A DNA stretch of 64,000 nt from Opitutus sp. (GCA_024707325.1 JANPZY010000004.1:558001-622000); one strand, 5' to 3'; positions 1-9,114 are shown, numbered from the stretch's first letter. Program-made: numbers and translations. Notes: a model not told the origin generated them from the sequence alone.

Positions 1-350
1 CCCTCCTCGTGGGCGGCATCGGTATCATGAACATCATGCTCGTGTCCGTGACCGAACGCACGCGCGAGATCGGCATCCGCCTCGCCGTCGGCGCGCATGG
101 ACGCGACGTGCTGCTGCAGTTCGTGGTCGAGGCCGTGCTCCTCAGCTCCGTCGGCGGAATTCTTGGCATTTTGATCGGTGTCGGCGCCTCGGAAGTCGTG
201 CGCCGCTTCGTCGGCTGGCCCGTGCTCGTCTCGCCGTTCTGGGTGATTTTGTCGTTCGGCGTCAGCGCCGTCGTCGGCCTCTTTTTCGGCTACTATCCCG
301 CCCGCAAAGCCGCCCGCCTCGATCCGATCGACGCGCTCCGCTACGAGTAA
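1..350 (+). CDS. ABC transporter permease, MacB/FtsX type (3' end only)
   Basis: The gene starts before the window; about 115 C-terminal residues are visible. They carry the segment [18 protein letters not shown], followed by two further hydrophobic stretches and the ending [16 protein letters not shown]. This is the signature of the last part of MacB/LolC-like permeases, which couple cytoplasmic ATP hydrolysis to movement of an efflux adaptor or lipoprotein across the inner membrane. The stop TAA is at 348-350. The following ABC genes belong to a different, import-type system and start 72 bases later, so they probably do not form one transporter with it. The substrate cannot be told from this fragment. 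Confidence 0.85.
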   Translation, partial: LLVGGIGIMNIMLVSVTERTREIGIRLAVGAHGRDVLLQFVVEAVLLSSVGGILGILIGVGASEVVRRFVGWPVLVSPFWVILSFGVSAVVGLFFGYYPARKAARLDPIDALRYE

Positions 351-422
351 CGTTCAACGAGCTGCGCTTGCCGCAAGTGAGCGGTTGCGCTCTCGCGCAC
401 GTTCTTCAATGGTCCCGCGCGC

Positions 423-1193
423 ATGTCCCCGCGAATCGTCGTCGAGCTCGCTGACGTCTCCAAACGCTTCCCCTCCGGTCCGCTCGTGCTCGACCGGCTT
501 TCCGTCGAAGCCTCGGCAGGCGACTTTATCAGCCTCATCGGCCCAAGCGGCTGCGGTAAGTCCACGCTGCTGCGCCTGATCGCGGGCCTCACCGCGCCGA
601 CTACCGGCCAGGTCGCCGTCGAGTGCGAAGCCGGTGCCGATCCGCTCTCGTCGCTCGCATTCGTTTTTCAGGAGCCGACGTTGCTGCCGTGGCTCACGGT
701 CGCCGCCAACGTTGAGGCGCCGCTCCGCATTCGCGGCGTGCCAGCCGCGCAGCGCGCGGAACTTAGCCAACACGCGCTCGAGCTCGTGAAACTCTCCGAC
801 AAGGCCGCCGCATATCCACGCCAGCTTTCCGGCGGACAGAAGATGCGCGTTTCGCTCGCCCGTGCGCTCGCGTTGTCGCCGCGGATTCTATTGCTCGACG
901 AACCGTTCGGTGCGCTCGACGAACTCACACGCGAGCATCTCAACGAGGAACTGCTCGCGATCCGCCAGCAGCAGGCGTTCACCGCGTTCTTCGTCACGCA
1001 CTCGGTTTCCGAAGCGGTGTTTTTGTCCAACCGTATCCTCGTGCTCTCCGCCAATCCCGGACGCATCCACACCGAGGTGATCGTCGACCTGCCGTATCCG
1101 CGCACGGCCGAGGTGCGCCAGTCGCGTGACTATCTCGATACCGTCGCGCAGACGTCGCAGCTCCTGCGTTCGATCGAACAACCCGCCGCCTGA
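423..1193 (+). CDS. ABC importer ATPase (SsuB/ThiZ-like)
   Basis: A 256-residue ATPase that should energise the adjacent permease and binding protein. Walker A GPSGCGKST lies at residues 40-48, the Q-loop is in VFQEPTLLPW, the signature LSGGQ is near residue 137, and Walker B ILLLDEPFGALDE follows. The EPTLLPW segment is typical of the nitrate/sulfonate/taurine/pyrimidine importer class. The ATG at 423 gives a normal family N-terminus. The permease begins six bases after its stop, so the genes are surely cotranscribed. The class is clear; the substrate is inferred only from the binding protein. Confidence 0.9.
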   Translation: MSPRIVVELADVSKRFPSGPLVLDRLSVEASAGDFISLIGPSGCGKSTLLRLIAGLTAPTTGQVAVECEAGADPLSSLAFVFQEPTLLPWLTVAANVEAPLRIRGVPAAQRAELSQHALELVKLSDKAAAYPRQLSGGQKMRVSLARALALSPRILLLDEPFGALDELTREHLNEELLAIRQQQAFTAFFVTHSVSEAVFLSNRILVLSANPGRIHTEVIVDLPYPRTAEVRQSRDYLDTVAQTSQLLRSIEQPAA

Positions 1194-1199
1194 TTTCGC

Positions 1200-1991
1200 A
1201 TGCAATTGCGTTGGTCCACGATCCTGTTGCCCGCCTGCGCCGGCGTTTTCCTCTTACTCCTCTGGCAGGGCATCCATCTCGCGCTCTCCGAGGATTATCG
1301 TTTTCTCCTGCCCACGCCCGGCGCGGTCGTGAGCGCGCTTTTCGAACACGCGGGTCCGCTCGGCCGCGCTGCACTCAACACGACTTACGGCGCGCTGCTT
1401 GGCTTCGGTCTCGCGATTGCCGTGAGCATCGCGTGTGCGGTGCTGCTGTCGCTGTCGCCGCTCATCCGCGCGAGCCTGTATCCATTTTTGATGATCCTTC
1501 AGATGACGCCGGTGATCGTCGTCGCGCCGATTCTCGTGCTGTGGGTCGGCGCCGGTCTGAAGAGCGTGATCGTGATCACGTTTCTCATCTGTTTCTTCCC
1601 GCTCGTCGTGAACACGACGCAGGGCCTGATCTCGACCGACCGCAATCTGGTCGAACTTTTCCAGATGTGGCGCGCGTCGAAACTGCAACAACTCGTCCTG
1701 CTCCGCGCGCCCTCCGCGCTGCCCTACTTCTTCACCGGACTGCGTATCGCCGCGACACTTGCGCCGATCGGTGCGCTCGTTGGCGACTACACGGCCGGGT
1801 CGTCCGCCGGCGACGGCGGCGGACTCGGCTTTCAGGCGATCATTTATTCGAGCCAGGCAAAATATCCCGCGCTCTTCGCCACCGCCGCAATCACGTGCGT
1901 GCTCGGGTTTTTGTTTGTCGCCGTCGTCATTTTCCTGAGTTGGCTCACACTCCGACGCTGGCACGACTCGATCGAGCGCACCGACGTCTGA
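1200..1991 (+). CDS. ABC importer permease (SsuC/ThiX-like)
   Basis: A 263-residue inner-membrane permease with about six hydrophobic segments. It carries the BPD-transport loop in the region of ELFQMWRASKLQQLVLLRAPSA (EAA-like, before a Pro-rich turn) that contacts the ATPase, and the segment LRIAATLAPIGALVGDY that is common in sulfonate/nitrate/pyrimidine permeases. It sits between the ATPase gene (6 bp gap) and the periplasmic binding protein gene (15 bp gap). The order ATPase, permease, binding protein makes a complete importer. Confidence 0.9.
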   Translation: MQLRWSTILLPACAGVFLLLLWQGIHLALSEDYRFLLPTPGAVVSALFEHAGPLGRAALNTTYGALLGFGLAIAVSIACAVLLSLSPLIRASLYPFLMILQMTPVIVVAPILVLWVGAGLKSVIVITFLICFFPLVVNTTQGLISTDRNLVELFQMWRASKLQQLVLLRAPSALPYFFTGLRIAATLAPIGALVGDYTAGSSAGDGGGLGFQAIIYSSQAKYPALFATAAITCVLGFLFVAVVIFLSWLTLRRWHDSIERTDV

Positions 1992-2006
1992 CTTTTCTTC
2001 CCCACC

Positions 2007-2975
2007 ATGAAACCTGTCCGCCTCCTCCTCGTTGCGGCCGCTCTCTGCTCGGCCGTTTTCGCTGCCGACTCCAAAACGCTCTTCAAGATCACGGTGCAGC
2101 TCGACTGGGTGCCGGAGCCCGAACATGGCGGTTTCTACCAGGCACTCGCGCGCGACTATTTCCGCGAAGAAGGACTCGATGTCGAACTCCTCCCCGGCGG
2201 CCCGAACGCCCTCGTCATGCCCAAGGTTGCCACCGGGCAGGCCGATGTCGGCCAGGCCGACAGCACCAACACGCTCCTCCAGCAGGCCGAGGGCCTGCCC
2301 GTCGTGCAGTTCGCCGCTGTCTTTCAGGACGATCCTTCCGGCCTCCTCGTCAACGCGAGCAGCAGCGTGCAACGCTTCGAGGATCTGCAGGGCAAGACCA
2401 TCATCGCGCGTCCCGAGTGGGCGTTTCTTCAGTATCTGAAAAAGCGATACAACCTGCAGTTCAACGTCGTCCCGCAGAACTTTTCCGTCGCCGCTTTCCT
2501 CGGCAACAAGGAGGCGATCCAGCAGGGTTACTACATCGCCGAGCCGTATCACATCGTGCAGGCCGGAGCGCCGATGCCGCGCTTCCTTTCGACGTGGGAC
2601 GCCGATTTCCGCGCCTACGCGGTGCTCGTGACCAATCGGAAATTCGCCCGCCAGAATCCCGAGCAGCTCCGCGCCTTTGTGCGCGCCTACATCCGCGGTT
2701 GGCGCGATTACCTCGAGGGCGATCCCACACCGGCGCACGAAGCGCTCAAGCGCGCCAATCCGAACAACACCGACGAGTTCATGATGTTCTCCCGTCAGAT
2801 GATCATCGACGGCAAACTCGTGACCGGCCGCGACGCCAACGGCGGTCCGGAAAACGTCGGTCGTCTCGATCCCGCGCGCTTCACAAAACAAATCGAGCAG
2901 CTCGAATCGCTCGGCATCCTGAAACGCGGCAAAGTCGCCGCTGAGAACGCGATCACGACCGATTTCCTGCCCTAA
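2007..2975 (+). CDS. NMT1/THI5-like periplasmic substrate-binding protein
   Basis: 322 residues with a signal peptide (MKPVRLLLVAAALCSAVFA, cleavage probably after AFA). The mature protein begins with the family pattern ITVQLDWVPEPEHGGFYQAL, then the GLDVELLPGG and GQADVGQADS segments that line the ligand cleft of NMT1/THI5-like proteins. Such proteins bind thiamine-pyrimidine precursors (ThiY) or related small ligands and feed the ABC permease. A thiamine-precursor role is likely but not proven, and no TPP riboswitch is visible upstream of the operon. The TAA stop abuts a degenerate repeat array. Confidence 0.85.
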   Translation: MKPVRLLLVAAALCSAVFAADSKTLFKITVQLDWVPEPEHGGFYQALARDYFREEGLDVELLPGGPNALVMPKVATGQADVGQADSTNTLLQQAEGLPVVQFAAVFQDDPSGLLVNASSSVQRFEDLQGKTIIARPEWAFLQYLKKRYNLQFNVVPQNFSVAAFLGNKEAIQQGYYIAEPYHIVQAGAPMPRFLSTWDADFRAYAVLVTNRKFARQNPEQLRAFVRAYIRGWRDYLEGDPTPAHEALKRANPNNTDEFMMFSRQMIIDGKLVTGRDANGGPENVGRLDPARFTKQIEQLESLGILKRGKVAAENAITTDFLP

Positions 2976-3126
2976 CGCGTCCCGAGTCGCGCCGAAGTCC
3001 GTCCATCGTCGGGACACAGTGCGGCTCGAGTCGGGGCAAGGTGCGTCCACGGTCGAGCCAAGATCCGGACCGGGTCGCGCCACGTGCCGCTTTACGTCGG
3101 GACGGAGTGCGGCACACTCCGAGCCC
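2975..3126. repeat. 11/22-bp phased box array 1
   Basis: The entire gap between the binding-protein stop codon and the next ATG is an array of 8-bp boxes spaced by 3 bp. Boxes resembling GTCGCGAC (here GTCGCGCC, GTCGGGAC, GTCGGGGC, GTCGAGCC) alternate with boxes resembling GTGCGGAC (GTCCGTCC, GTGCGGCT, GTGCGTCC, ATCCGGAC). I count six full 22-bp units from 2986 with no indel. The first box overlaps the last base of the TAA stop codon. Confidence 0.85.
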
Positions 3127-4317
3127 ATGTCCGCTCCGACCGATGCCCGTGCACGCTTCTTCTCGCTCCTCCGCGCTGCGGTGGACAGCGGCGCGTGGTC
3201 GAAACTCACGCTCGGCAAATACCGCGGCGCCGACGCCACGCTGCGCAATGTCTTCGTGCGTCCGGTCACGCTGAAGAGCGGGCCCCATCTCACGTTCGTA
3301 TGGCGGTATGAGACGCGCGACGTGACGAAAAACCTCCCGCCTGCGGAAGCGATCGCTCAGATCGATGCGCTCATCGGTCGCGATTTTCTGGACGCGCATC
3401 TGTTCACCGCGACGGAAAATGCGCAGTTCGAGACGCAGCCCGACGGTTCTGCACGTCTCCGCGTGAAGAAAGTTTCCACGTCGAGTGCGGCTGCGCCCGC
3501 AGCGTCACACAACCGCGCGAAAAACCATCTCATCGATCCGTTGTCCTCGTGGCTGCGTGCGCTCGGCGTGACCAACGACCGCGGCCACGCCAGCGAAGGC
3601 ATGGCGGACAAACTTCGGCAGATCCAAAAATTCGCCGAGTTGCTCACGCACCTCCTCGCCGATCTGCCCGCGCAAACCGAACCGCTCGCGATTGCCGACA
3701 TGGGCAGCGGCAAAGGCTATCTCACCTTCGCTGTCGCCGCGTTATTGCGCGAACGCGCCCGCGTCGTCGGCATCGAAGCGCGACACGAACTGGTGGAGTT
3801 GTGCAACCGGATCGCCAGCGAACACGGATTGGCCGAGGTGCTTCGCTTCGAAACCGGCACCATTGCGGAAGCGACGCTCACGAAGATCGACGTGTTGATC
3901 GCGCTGCACGCGTGCGACACGGCGACGGACGACGCGATCGCGCGCGGTATCGCGGCCGATGCCAAACTCATCGTCGTCTCGCCCTGCTGCCAAAAGGAAC
4001 TGCGCGCACAGCTCACAGCGCCGCCGGTGCTCGCTGACGCGTTGCGTCACGGGATTTTCCAGGAACGACAGGCCGAGTTCGTCACCGATGCGATGCGCGC
4101 GCAACTGCTCGAGTGGGCCGGCTATCGCACGAAGGTCTTCGAGTTCATCTCGACCGAGCACACCGCGAAAAACCTCATGATCGCCGCTGTGAAAGCGCAC
4201 GCCCCCGGCGAGGCCGCACGCGCGGCGCGGTTGCGCGAGTTCGCGGCGTTTTACGGGATCCGCGAACAGCGCCTCGCGTCGCATCTCCATTTCCCGCTCG
4301 CGGCCCAAAGTTCGTAA
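3127..4317 (+). CDS. SAM-dependent methyltransferase, Methyltransf_32-like
   Basis: 396 residues from ATG 3127. The longer ORF start at 3019 runs through repeat array 1 and is rejected. The C-terminal half is a class I methyltransferase: motif I IADMGSGKGYLTFAVA, an acidic motif II (VGIEARHELVELCNR), and then the family-specific IALHACDTATDDAIARG and VSPCCQKEL segments. Proteins with this ALHACDTATD/PCCQ pattern belong to PF13679-like methyltransferases, for some of which RNA is the suspected substrate. It lies 20 bp upstream of a second methyltransferase gene, so the two are probably cotranscribed. The substrate is unknown. Confidence 0.8.
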   Translation: MSAPTDARARFFSLLRAAVDSGAWSKLTLGKYRGADATLRNVFVRPVTLKSGPHLTFVWRYETRDVTKNLPPAEAIAQIDALIGRDFLDAHLFTATENAQFETQPDGSARLRVKKVSTSSAAAPAASHNRAKNHLIDPLSSWLRALGVTNDRGHASEGMADKLRQIQKFAELLTHLLADLPAQTEPLAIADMGSGKGYLTFAVAALLRERARVVGIEARHELVELCNRIASEHGLAEVLRFETGTIAEATLTKIDVLIALHACDTATDDAIARGIAADAKLIVVSPCCQKELRAQLTAPPVLADALRHGIFQERQAEFVTDAMRAQLLEWAGYRTKVFEFISTEHTAKNLMIAAVKAHAPGEAARAARLREFAAFYGIREQRLASHLHFPLAAQSS

Positions 4318-4337
4318 GACGTAACAAACTTTTCGGC

Positions 4338-5348
4338 ATGACTTGGGATCAACTCGACTGGGCGGCGCTCGACCGTTTGCGCGATGGGTTTCTCCGCGGC
4401 ACGGCGGCGAATGGCCCGTATTGGAAGAGCGAGAGCGATCTCGCGAGCTACGACTTCACCTATGCCGAGCGCATCGGCTGGAAGTGGGACCACGTGCTTC
4501 GCGAGCTGAAGCTCCGCGGCTGGCGCCCGACTTCGCGCAACATTTTCGATTGGGGTTGCGGCAGCGGTGTCGCCGCGCGGCGCGTCCTCTCGGCCTTCGG
4601 CGCGGAGTCGTTCGATTCGCTCACCGTGTGGGATCACTCGGCGCTCGCGATGGATTTCGCCGTCGGCCAGGCGCAGGCCGCGTATCCAAATCTTGGAGTC
4701 AGCTCCGCCACCCCCGGACTACTGGCTGGCGATTCGCCGATCGGGTTGCTCGTGGTGAGCCATGTATTGAACGAGTTGCCCGCCGAAACGCTCGCGTCGC
4801 TGAAGAGTTTGATCGCGCGCGCCCAGGGCGTGCTCTGGGTCGAACCCGGCACACACGACGTCAGCCGCGCGCTCGGACGGATTCGCGACGAGTTGCTCGC
4901 GACGTTTACCGTGGTGGCACCGTGCACGCATCTGCGCACCTGTCCGATGTTCGACGCGGGCAACGAGCGGCACTGGTGTCACTTCTTTGCGCCACCACCC
5001 TCGGAGATTTTTGCAGACTCGAACTGGGTGAAGTTCGGCCAGCGCGCGGGCATCGACCTGCGTTCGCTGCCGTATGCGTTTCTCGCATTGGAGCGCGGCG
5101 CGCCCGCGCCCGACGAGTCGCTCGGCCACGTGATCGGACGCGCCGAGCACTTCAAGCCCTACGCCCGCGTGCTCAATTGCGACCGCGACGGTCTGACCGA
5201 ACTCACGATCCCCAAACGTGCAGCGGCGGCGCTCTACAAGGAGTTGGACCGCACGAAGGCGCCGCTCGTTTACCGGTGGCAGCGGGACGGCGGAGAGGTT
5301 TCCGGGGGCCGATCCTTGGCCACGGAAGCGGCTGATGCAGGAGCTTGA
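4338..5348 (+). CDS. Rsm22-like small-subunit-associated methyltransferase
   Basis: 336 residues from ATG 4338; the ORF from 4113 overlaps the previous gene and is rejected. It has a SAM-binding motif (NIFDWGCGSGVAARRVL), the post-I segment SHVLNELPAETL, and the VLWVEPGTHDVSR stretch. A cysteine cluster CTHLRTCP...WCHF follows; it is diagnostic of the Rsm22 family and in mitochondrial members binds an iron-sulfur cluster. Family members associate with the small ribosomal subunit. Neighbours are another methyltransferase upstream and a tiny basic protein downstream, a context that fits ribosome function. Confidence 0.8.
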   Translation: MTWDQLDWAALDRLRDGFLRGTAANGPYWKSESDLASYDFTYAERIGWKWDHVLRELKLRGWRPTSRNIFDWGCGSGVAARRVLSAFGAESFDSLTVWDHSALAMDFAVGQAQAAYPNLGVSSATPGLLAGDSPIGLLVVSHVLNELPAETLASLKSLIARAQGVLWVEPGTHDVSRALGRIRDELLATFTVVAPCTHLRTCPMFDAGNERHWCHFFAPPPSEIFADSNWVKFGQRAGIDLRSLPYAFLALERGAPAPDESLGHVIGRAEHFKPYARVLNCDRDGLTELTIPKRAAAALYKELDRTKAPLVYRWQRDGGEVSGGRSLATEAADAGA

Positions 5349-5394
5349 CTCGACCGGGGCGGTCGGAATGCTCTGACCCTTTCATTTCACCAAC

Positions 5395-5493
5395 ATGGGC
5401 CAACAACTGAACAAATACATCAAACGGAAACGCCGCGCCGCTTACTTGAAGCGCAAGAAAGAGCGCACCAAGGTCGCCGCCAAGAAGAAGTAA
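5395..5493 (+). CDS. 32-residue, strongly basic small protein
   Basis: ATG 5395 opens a 32-codon frame, too short for the ORF track. The product starts MGQQLNKYIKRKRRAAYLKR and ends KVAAKKK; more than half the residues are Lys or Arg, with no acidic residue except one Glu. It is followed by a strong hairpin terminator. Such Lys/Arg-rich mini-proteins often bind rRNA or DNA (as THX/S31e-like peptides do), but I do not recognise a named family. Support comes from its clean start, stop and terminator and from the ribosome-flavoured neighbourhood. Confidence 0.65.
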   Translation: MGQQLNKYIKRKRRAAYLKRKKERTKVAAKKK

Positions 5494-5520
5494 GGCGATC
5501 CGTTTAGCCGTCCCTTTCTG

Positions 5521-5547
5521 AACCGCGGCCCCGTGCCGCGGTTTTTT
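5521..5547 (+). terminator. Rho-independent terminator after the small basic gene
   Basis: Perfect 8-bp stem AACCGCGG / CCGCGGTT with a 7-base loop, running directly into TTTT. It separates the methyltransferase/small-protein group from rimO. Confidence 0.85.
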
Positions 5548-5591
5548 CGTTAAAAGCCCGCCACGCCCGTCCGTCCCGTCCGCCCTCGTCC

Positions 5592-7005
5592 ATGATCAAG
5601 GTCAGTCTCGTTTCCCTCGGTTGCGCCAAGAATCTCGTCGATAGCGAGATCATGGTCGGCCACCTGCACCAGGCGGGCATGTCGGTCGTCCCGGATGCCG
5701 ACAAAGCCGACGTCGTCATCGTCAACACCTGCTCGTTCATCGATTCGTCGAAGGAAGAATCGATCGGCCACATCCTCGAGGTGCATCAGCAGCGCGGCAT
5801 GCGGAAGCGCCGCCACAATCAGAAGCTGATCGTCGCCGGCTGCATGTCGCAGCGCTTTTCGAAGGATCTCCCGAGCGCGCTGCCCGAAGTCGATGCGTTC
5901 ATCGGCCTCGATCAGGTGACGAAGGTCGCGCCGATCATCGAAAAACTCGTCGGCCAGGATCGCGGCGATCATGGCGTGCCCGTGTCATTCATCGAGGGCC
6001 GCTCGACGTGGATTCCCGACTACAACACGCCGCGCTTCCGGCTCACGCCGCGGCACTTCGCGTATTTGAAAATCGCCGAGGGCTGCAATCACCCGTGCAC
6101 GTTCTGCATCATCCCGCAGATTCGTGGCCGGCACCGCAGCCGCACGGTGGAGAGCGTAGTCGCCGAGGCGCGCCAGCTCGTGAAAGAGGGCGTCAAGGAG
6201 ATCAACCTGATCTCGCAGGACACGACTTTCTTCGGAATGGACACGTGGGGAACAGCGCCCGAATCCGCGCACGCCCGTCGATTCCTCGCGCGGCACCGCG
6301 CTCACCACCCTCCTCCGCGAACTCAACGCGATCGAGGGCGATTTCTGGATTCGTTTGCTCTACACCCACCCGGCGCACTGGTCCGACGAACTGATCAAGA
6401 CCATCGCCGAGTGCCCGAAGGTCGCGCGCTACATCGACATTCCGCTTCAGCACATCAGCGATCACATGCTCGGCCGCATGCAGCGCGAGACGAGCGGCGA
6501 CTACATTCGCGATCTCATCAAGCGCATCCGCGCCGGCATCCCCGGTATCGCGGTGCGCACCACGTTCATCGTCGGTTTCCCCGGTGAAACCGAAGCCGAT
6601 GTGAACGAACTCGCGCAGTTCATCGAGGAAACGCGTTTCGAGCGTCTCGGCGTTTTCCGCTACTCGCAGGAAGAAGGCACGCGCGCGGCCAAGATGGAGG
6701 AGCAGATTTCCAAGAAGGAAAAGGAGCAGCGCTGGCACCGTCTGATGAAGCTCCAGAAGTCCATCGCCGCCGACGTGAGCCGCAGCTACGTGGGCCGCAC
6801 CATTCGCGTGCTCGTCGAGGAGCCCGGCGTCGCTCGTGGCGAAGCCGACGCGCCCGATATCGACGGTCGCGTCTACGTGCCGATCACGCTTCCGGTTGGT
6901 GAATTCGTCGACGTGGAGATTACCGGTTTCGAGGATTACGACCTCATGGCATTGCCGGTTGGGCAGAAGCCCGCCACCCGCAAGGTTGCGAAACAAGCGC
7001 AGTGA
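5592..7005 (+). CDS. rimO: Ribosomal protein S12 methylthiotransferase RimO (one-base frameshift)
   Basis: RimO is a radical-SAM enzyme that methylthiolates an aspartate of ribosomal protein S12. Frame 1 gives the N-terminal UPF0004 domain (VSLGCAKNLVDSEIMVG, VNTCSFI, VAGCMSQR) and the radical-SAM cysteines in AEGCNHPCTFCIIPQIRGRHR. After FFGMDTW the frame breaks; the continuation, PVDSSRGTALTTLLRELNA then IRLLYTHPAHWSDEL and the TRAM domain, is read one base later, to TGA 7003-7005. The break is in the GGGG run at 6247-6250, where one extra G explains it. The repaired protein is about 470 residues, normal for RimO. A sequencing or assembly indel is more likely than a true pseudogene because all domains are intact. 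Confidence 0.9.
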
Positions 7006-7019
7006 GCCAGAGTGGCGTC

Positions 7020-7553
7020 ATGATGAAGACGCCCCGCCTCCTCTGCTTTCTCGCCCTCGGTTTTCTCCTCGCTCTCGTCTCCTGCTCCAAACCACCCGCG
7101 CGCGATGACAAGATCGAGGCGCGCAACGACGCGGAGTTCGAGCAATGGCTCTCGAATCACCGCGACGTCATTCCCGCAAACGAGCGCAAGGAAATCGACG
7201 AAGCGCGCCAGCAACTCCGCTACAAGGTGATGACCGCCCGGCCCGGGCTCATGTCGGACGCTTTCGCCGAAGCACTCTACGCCGAGATCAACGGCCGCAC
7301 CGTCGACGAAGTTCTCGCCACCAGCTACGACCTCCAGATCGAACGCGTGGAAGTGGAACTGAAAAACTACGCACCGATGCTCGCCCGCCTGGAAACCGAC
7401 TCCGCCAAAGGCTATCTCACCGAAGACCAGAAAGAGGCCATCGCCACAAATCTCCGCCAGCTCAGGGAGAAGATCGCCCAGCGCGAAGAGGACCTGAAAC
7501 GTCTCAACGCCCGCCGCGCCGAGCTGCCCAGCAGCCCTGCCCCAACGAGCTGA
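7020..7553 (+). CDS. Putative lipoprotein with C-terminal coiled coil
   Basis: About 177 residues from the ATG pair at 7020/7023; the GTG at 7002 overlaps the rimO stop and would weaken the signal peptide. The start KTPRLLCFLALGFLLALVSC ends in a lipobox (LVSC|S), so it should be lipid-anchored. The rest is charged and helical; the last 60 residues (QKEAIATNLRQLREKIAQREEDL) look like a coiled coil. No family is recognised. It lies 14 bp beyond the rimO stop and runs convergently toward mpl. Confidence 0.7.
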   Translation: MMKTPRLLCFLALGFLLALVSCSKPPARDDKIEARNDAEFEQWLSNHRDVIPANERKEIDEARQQLRYKVMTARPGLMSDAFAEALYAEINGRTVDEVLATSYDLQIERVEVELKNYAPMLARLETDSAKGYLTEDQKEAIATNLRQLREKIAQREEDLKRLNARRAELPSSPAPTS

Positions 7554-7567
7554 GCGCGGCCGCGCGA

Positions 7568-9019
7568 TTATTTCGCCGCTTTCGCAACGGCGACGAAGCG
7601 CGGGATGATTCCGTCGAACGAGCCGTTGGTGAAAAACACGACGAGTCGCGCTTTTTCACCGCGGCCGACGCGCTCCGTCAGTTCCTGCAAAAGCGCTTCG
7701 CTGCTCTCCGCCGCGCGCGCGGCGACACCGCGCGATTGGAGATGCGCCGCGACCGCGGTCGCGTCAAAACGCTCCTCCGGTTTTAGTTTTTCCGCACGGT
7801 TCACGGCGCCGAGGTAAACTTCGTCGGCCAGCGTGAGCGCATCGAGAAACCCTGCCTGCAGTGTCTTCGTGCGCGCCGTGTTGCTCCGCGGCTCAAACGC
7901 CGCTGTCAGCACATGCTGCGGGAAACGCGCGCGGAACGAGCGCAACGTCTCCGCGAGCGCGGTCGGGTGATGACCGAAATCCTCCACGACCGTCAGCGCA
8001 TCCGTCGCCAGCAGCGTTTCCTGCCGCCGCTTCACCCCGCGAAAGCGCGCAAGCGGAGCGAGATTCAGAAGATCCTTCGCCGCACGGCGCGCCGCGTCGT
8101 CGGCTTGAGGTGGAAGTAGCGAAAGCGCCGCTGCGGTCGCGGCCATCGCCGCGTTGCGCGCATTGAAAAGCCCCGGCTGCGTCCACTCCACGCGCGTCCA
8201 CGTTTCCCCAAACCATTCGAGCGAGAAACTCGCGCCCGTGGACGTTTCCGCGAAGTCCACGATCCGCACGTCGTTCCGCTCTCCCGTGCCCACGCGCACC
8301 ACGCGCGTCCACGGCAGTCCGCCGAGCGCCGCGAGATTCGGATCGTCGCCATTGAGCACCACGTAGCCGTGACGCGGCACGATGCGCGTGAGATGCGCGA
8401 ACGTCCGCTGCACGTCCGCGAGATCGCGAAAGATGTCCGCGTGATCGAACTCGAGGTTGTTCAACACGGCGATCTGCGGTGCGTAGTGGATGAACTTGCT
8501 GCGCTTGTCGAAGAACGCGCTGTCGTATTCGTCGCCTTCGATGACAAACGGATCCGACGCCGTTCCGAGATGATTACCCACCGGCGGATCGAGCGGCACG
8601 CCGCCAATGAGAAAGCCGGGATCGCGCCCGTTCTCGCGCAGCAGAAAAGCCGTCAGCGAAGTCGTCGTCGTTTTCCCGTGCGTGCCGCAGACGACGATGT
8701 TGCGGCGATGCTTCAGCACCGATTCGTGCAGCATCGCCGGCAGCGACGTAAACGGCAGCGCGCGCGAATCGAGCAACCACTCGACCTCGGGATTGCCCCG
8801 CGACATCGCGTTGCCGATCACGACGAGATCCGGCGCGAGCTGCTGCAAGCGCGCGGGATCGTAGCCCTCGTGCAGGGCGATGCCCGCCTGCGCGAGCACC
8901 GTGCTCATCGGCGGGTAAACACCCGTGTCGGCACCGAGCACCTCATGGCCGGCCGCCCGCGCGAGAAGCGCCGCATTGCCCATCGCCGTTCCACAGATGC
9001 CCATGAAATAAATCCGCAT
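7568..9019 (-). CDS. mpl: UDP-N-acetylmuramate:L-Ala-gamma-D-Glu-meso-DAP ligase
   Basis: 483 residues from the ATG at 9019 (MRIYFMGICGTAMGN). The ORF track's longer start at 9265 reads through repeats and is not used. Mpl recycles murein by ligating the tripeptide L-Ala-gamma-D-Glu-meso-DAP onto UDP-MurNAc in the cytoplasm. The N-terminal Rossmann glycine motif differs from MurC in the FMGICGTAMG form typical of Mpl. The ATP loop CGTHGKTTTT lies at 111-120, and the VEDFGHHPTA segment near the C-terminal domain is also typical. Its presence implies DAP-type peptidoglycan recycling. The upstream 345-bp gap holds only repeats. Confidence 0.92.
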   Translation of the reverse strand: MRIYFMGICGTAMGNAALLARAAGHEVLGADTGVYPPMSTVLAQAGIALHEGYDPARLQQLAPDLVVIGNAMSRGNPEVEWLLDSRALPFTSLPAMLHESVLKHRRNIVVCGTHGKTTTTSLTAFLLRENGRDPGFLIGGVPLDPPVGNHLGTASDPFVIEGDEYDSAFFDKRSKFIHYAPQIAVLNNLEFDHADIFRDLADVQRTFAHLTRIVPRHGYVVLNGDDPNLAALGGLPWTRVVRVGTGERNDVRIVDFAETSTGASFSLEWFGETWTRVEWTQPGLFNARNAAMAATAAALSLLPPQADDAARRAAKDLLNLAPLARFRGVKRRQETLLATDALTVVEDFGHHPTALAETLRSFRARFPQHVLTAAFEPRSNTARTKTLQAGFLDALTLADEVYLGAVNRAEKLKPEERFDATAVAAHLQSRGVAARAAESSEALLQELTERVGRGEKARLVVFFTNGSFDGIIPRFVAVAKAAK

Positions 9020-9092
9020 AGGTCGGTTAACGACCAACGCGCGCACTGGGTCAATCTCGCGACTCGTTCCCGTCAACAACCTCCAACGGTGG

Positions 9093-9114
9093 AGCCCGAT
9101 GTCCTCATCGGGCT
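9093..9114. repeat. Perfect 9-bp-stem hairpin
   Basis: AGCCCGATG and CATCGGGCT flank a four-base loop. No T-run follows, so it is a repeat-like hairpin rather than a classic terminator. It is the first element of the repeat-filled gap between mpl and the hybrid kinase. Confidence 0.7.

Noticed and set aside
351-422. TPP riboswitch upstream of the NMT1/THI5-type importer
   Set aside because: The 72-bp gap is too short and lacks the conserved elements.
1254-3293. 679-codon minus-strand ORF opposite the ABC importer genes
   Set aside because: It lies antisense to three clear genes, has low-complexity Arg/Glu/His-rich translation and no domain; it is a GC-driven shadow frame.
6237-6260. Programmed ribosomal frameshifting in rimO (and dxs, priA)
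   Set aside because: No slippery heptamer or downstream pseudoknot is evident, these genes are not known for recoding, and ten unrelated genes show similar single-base shifts.
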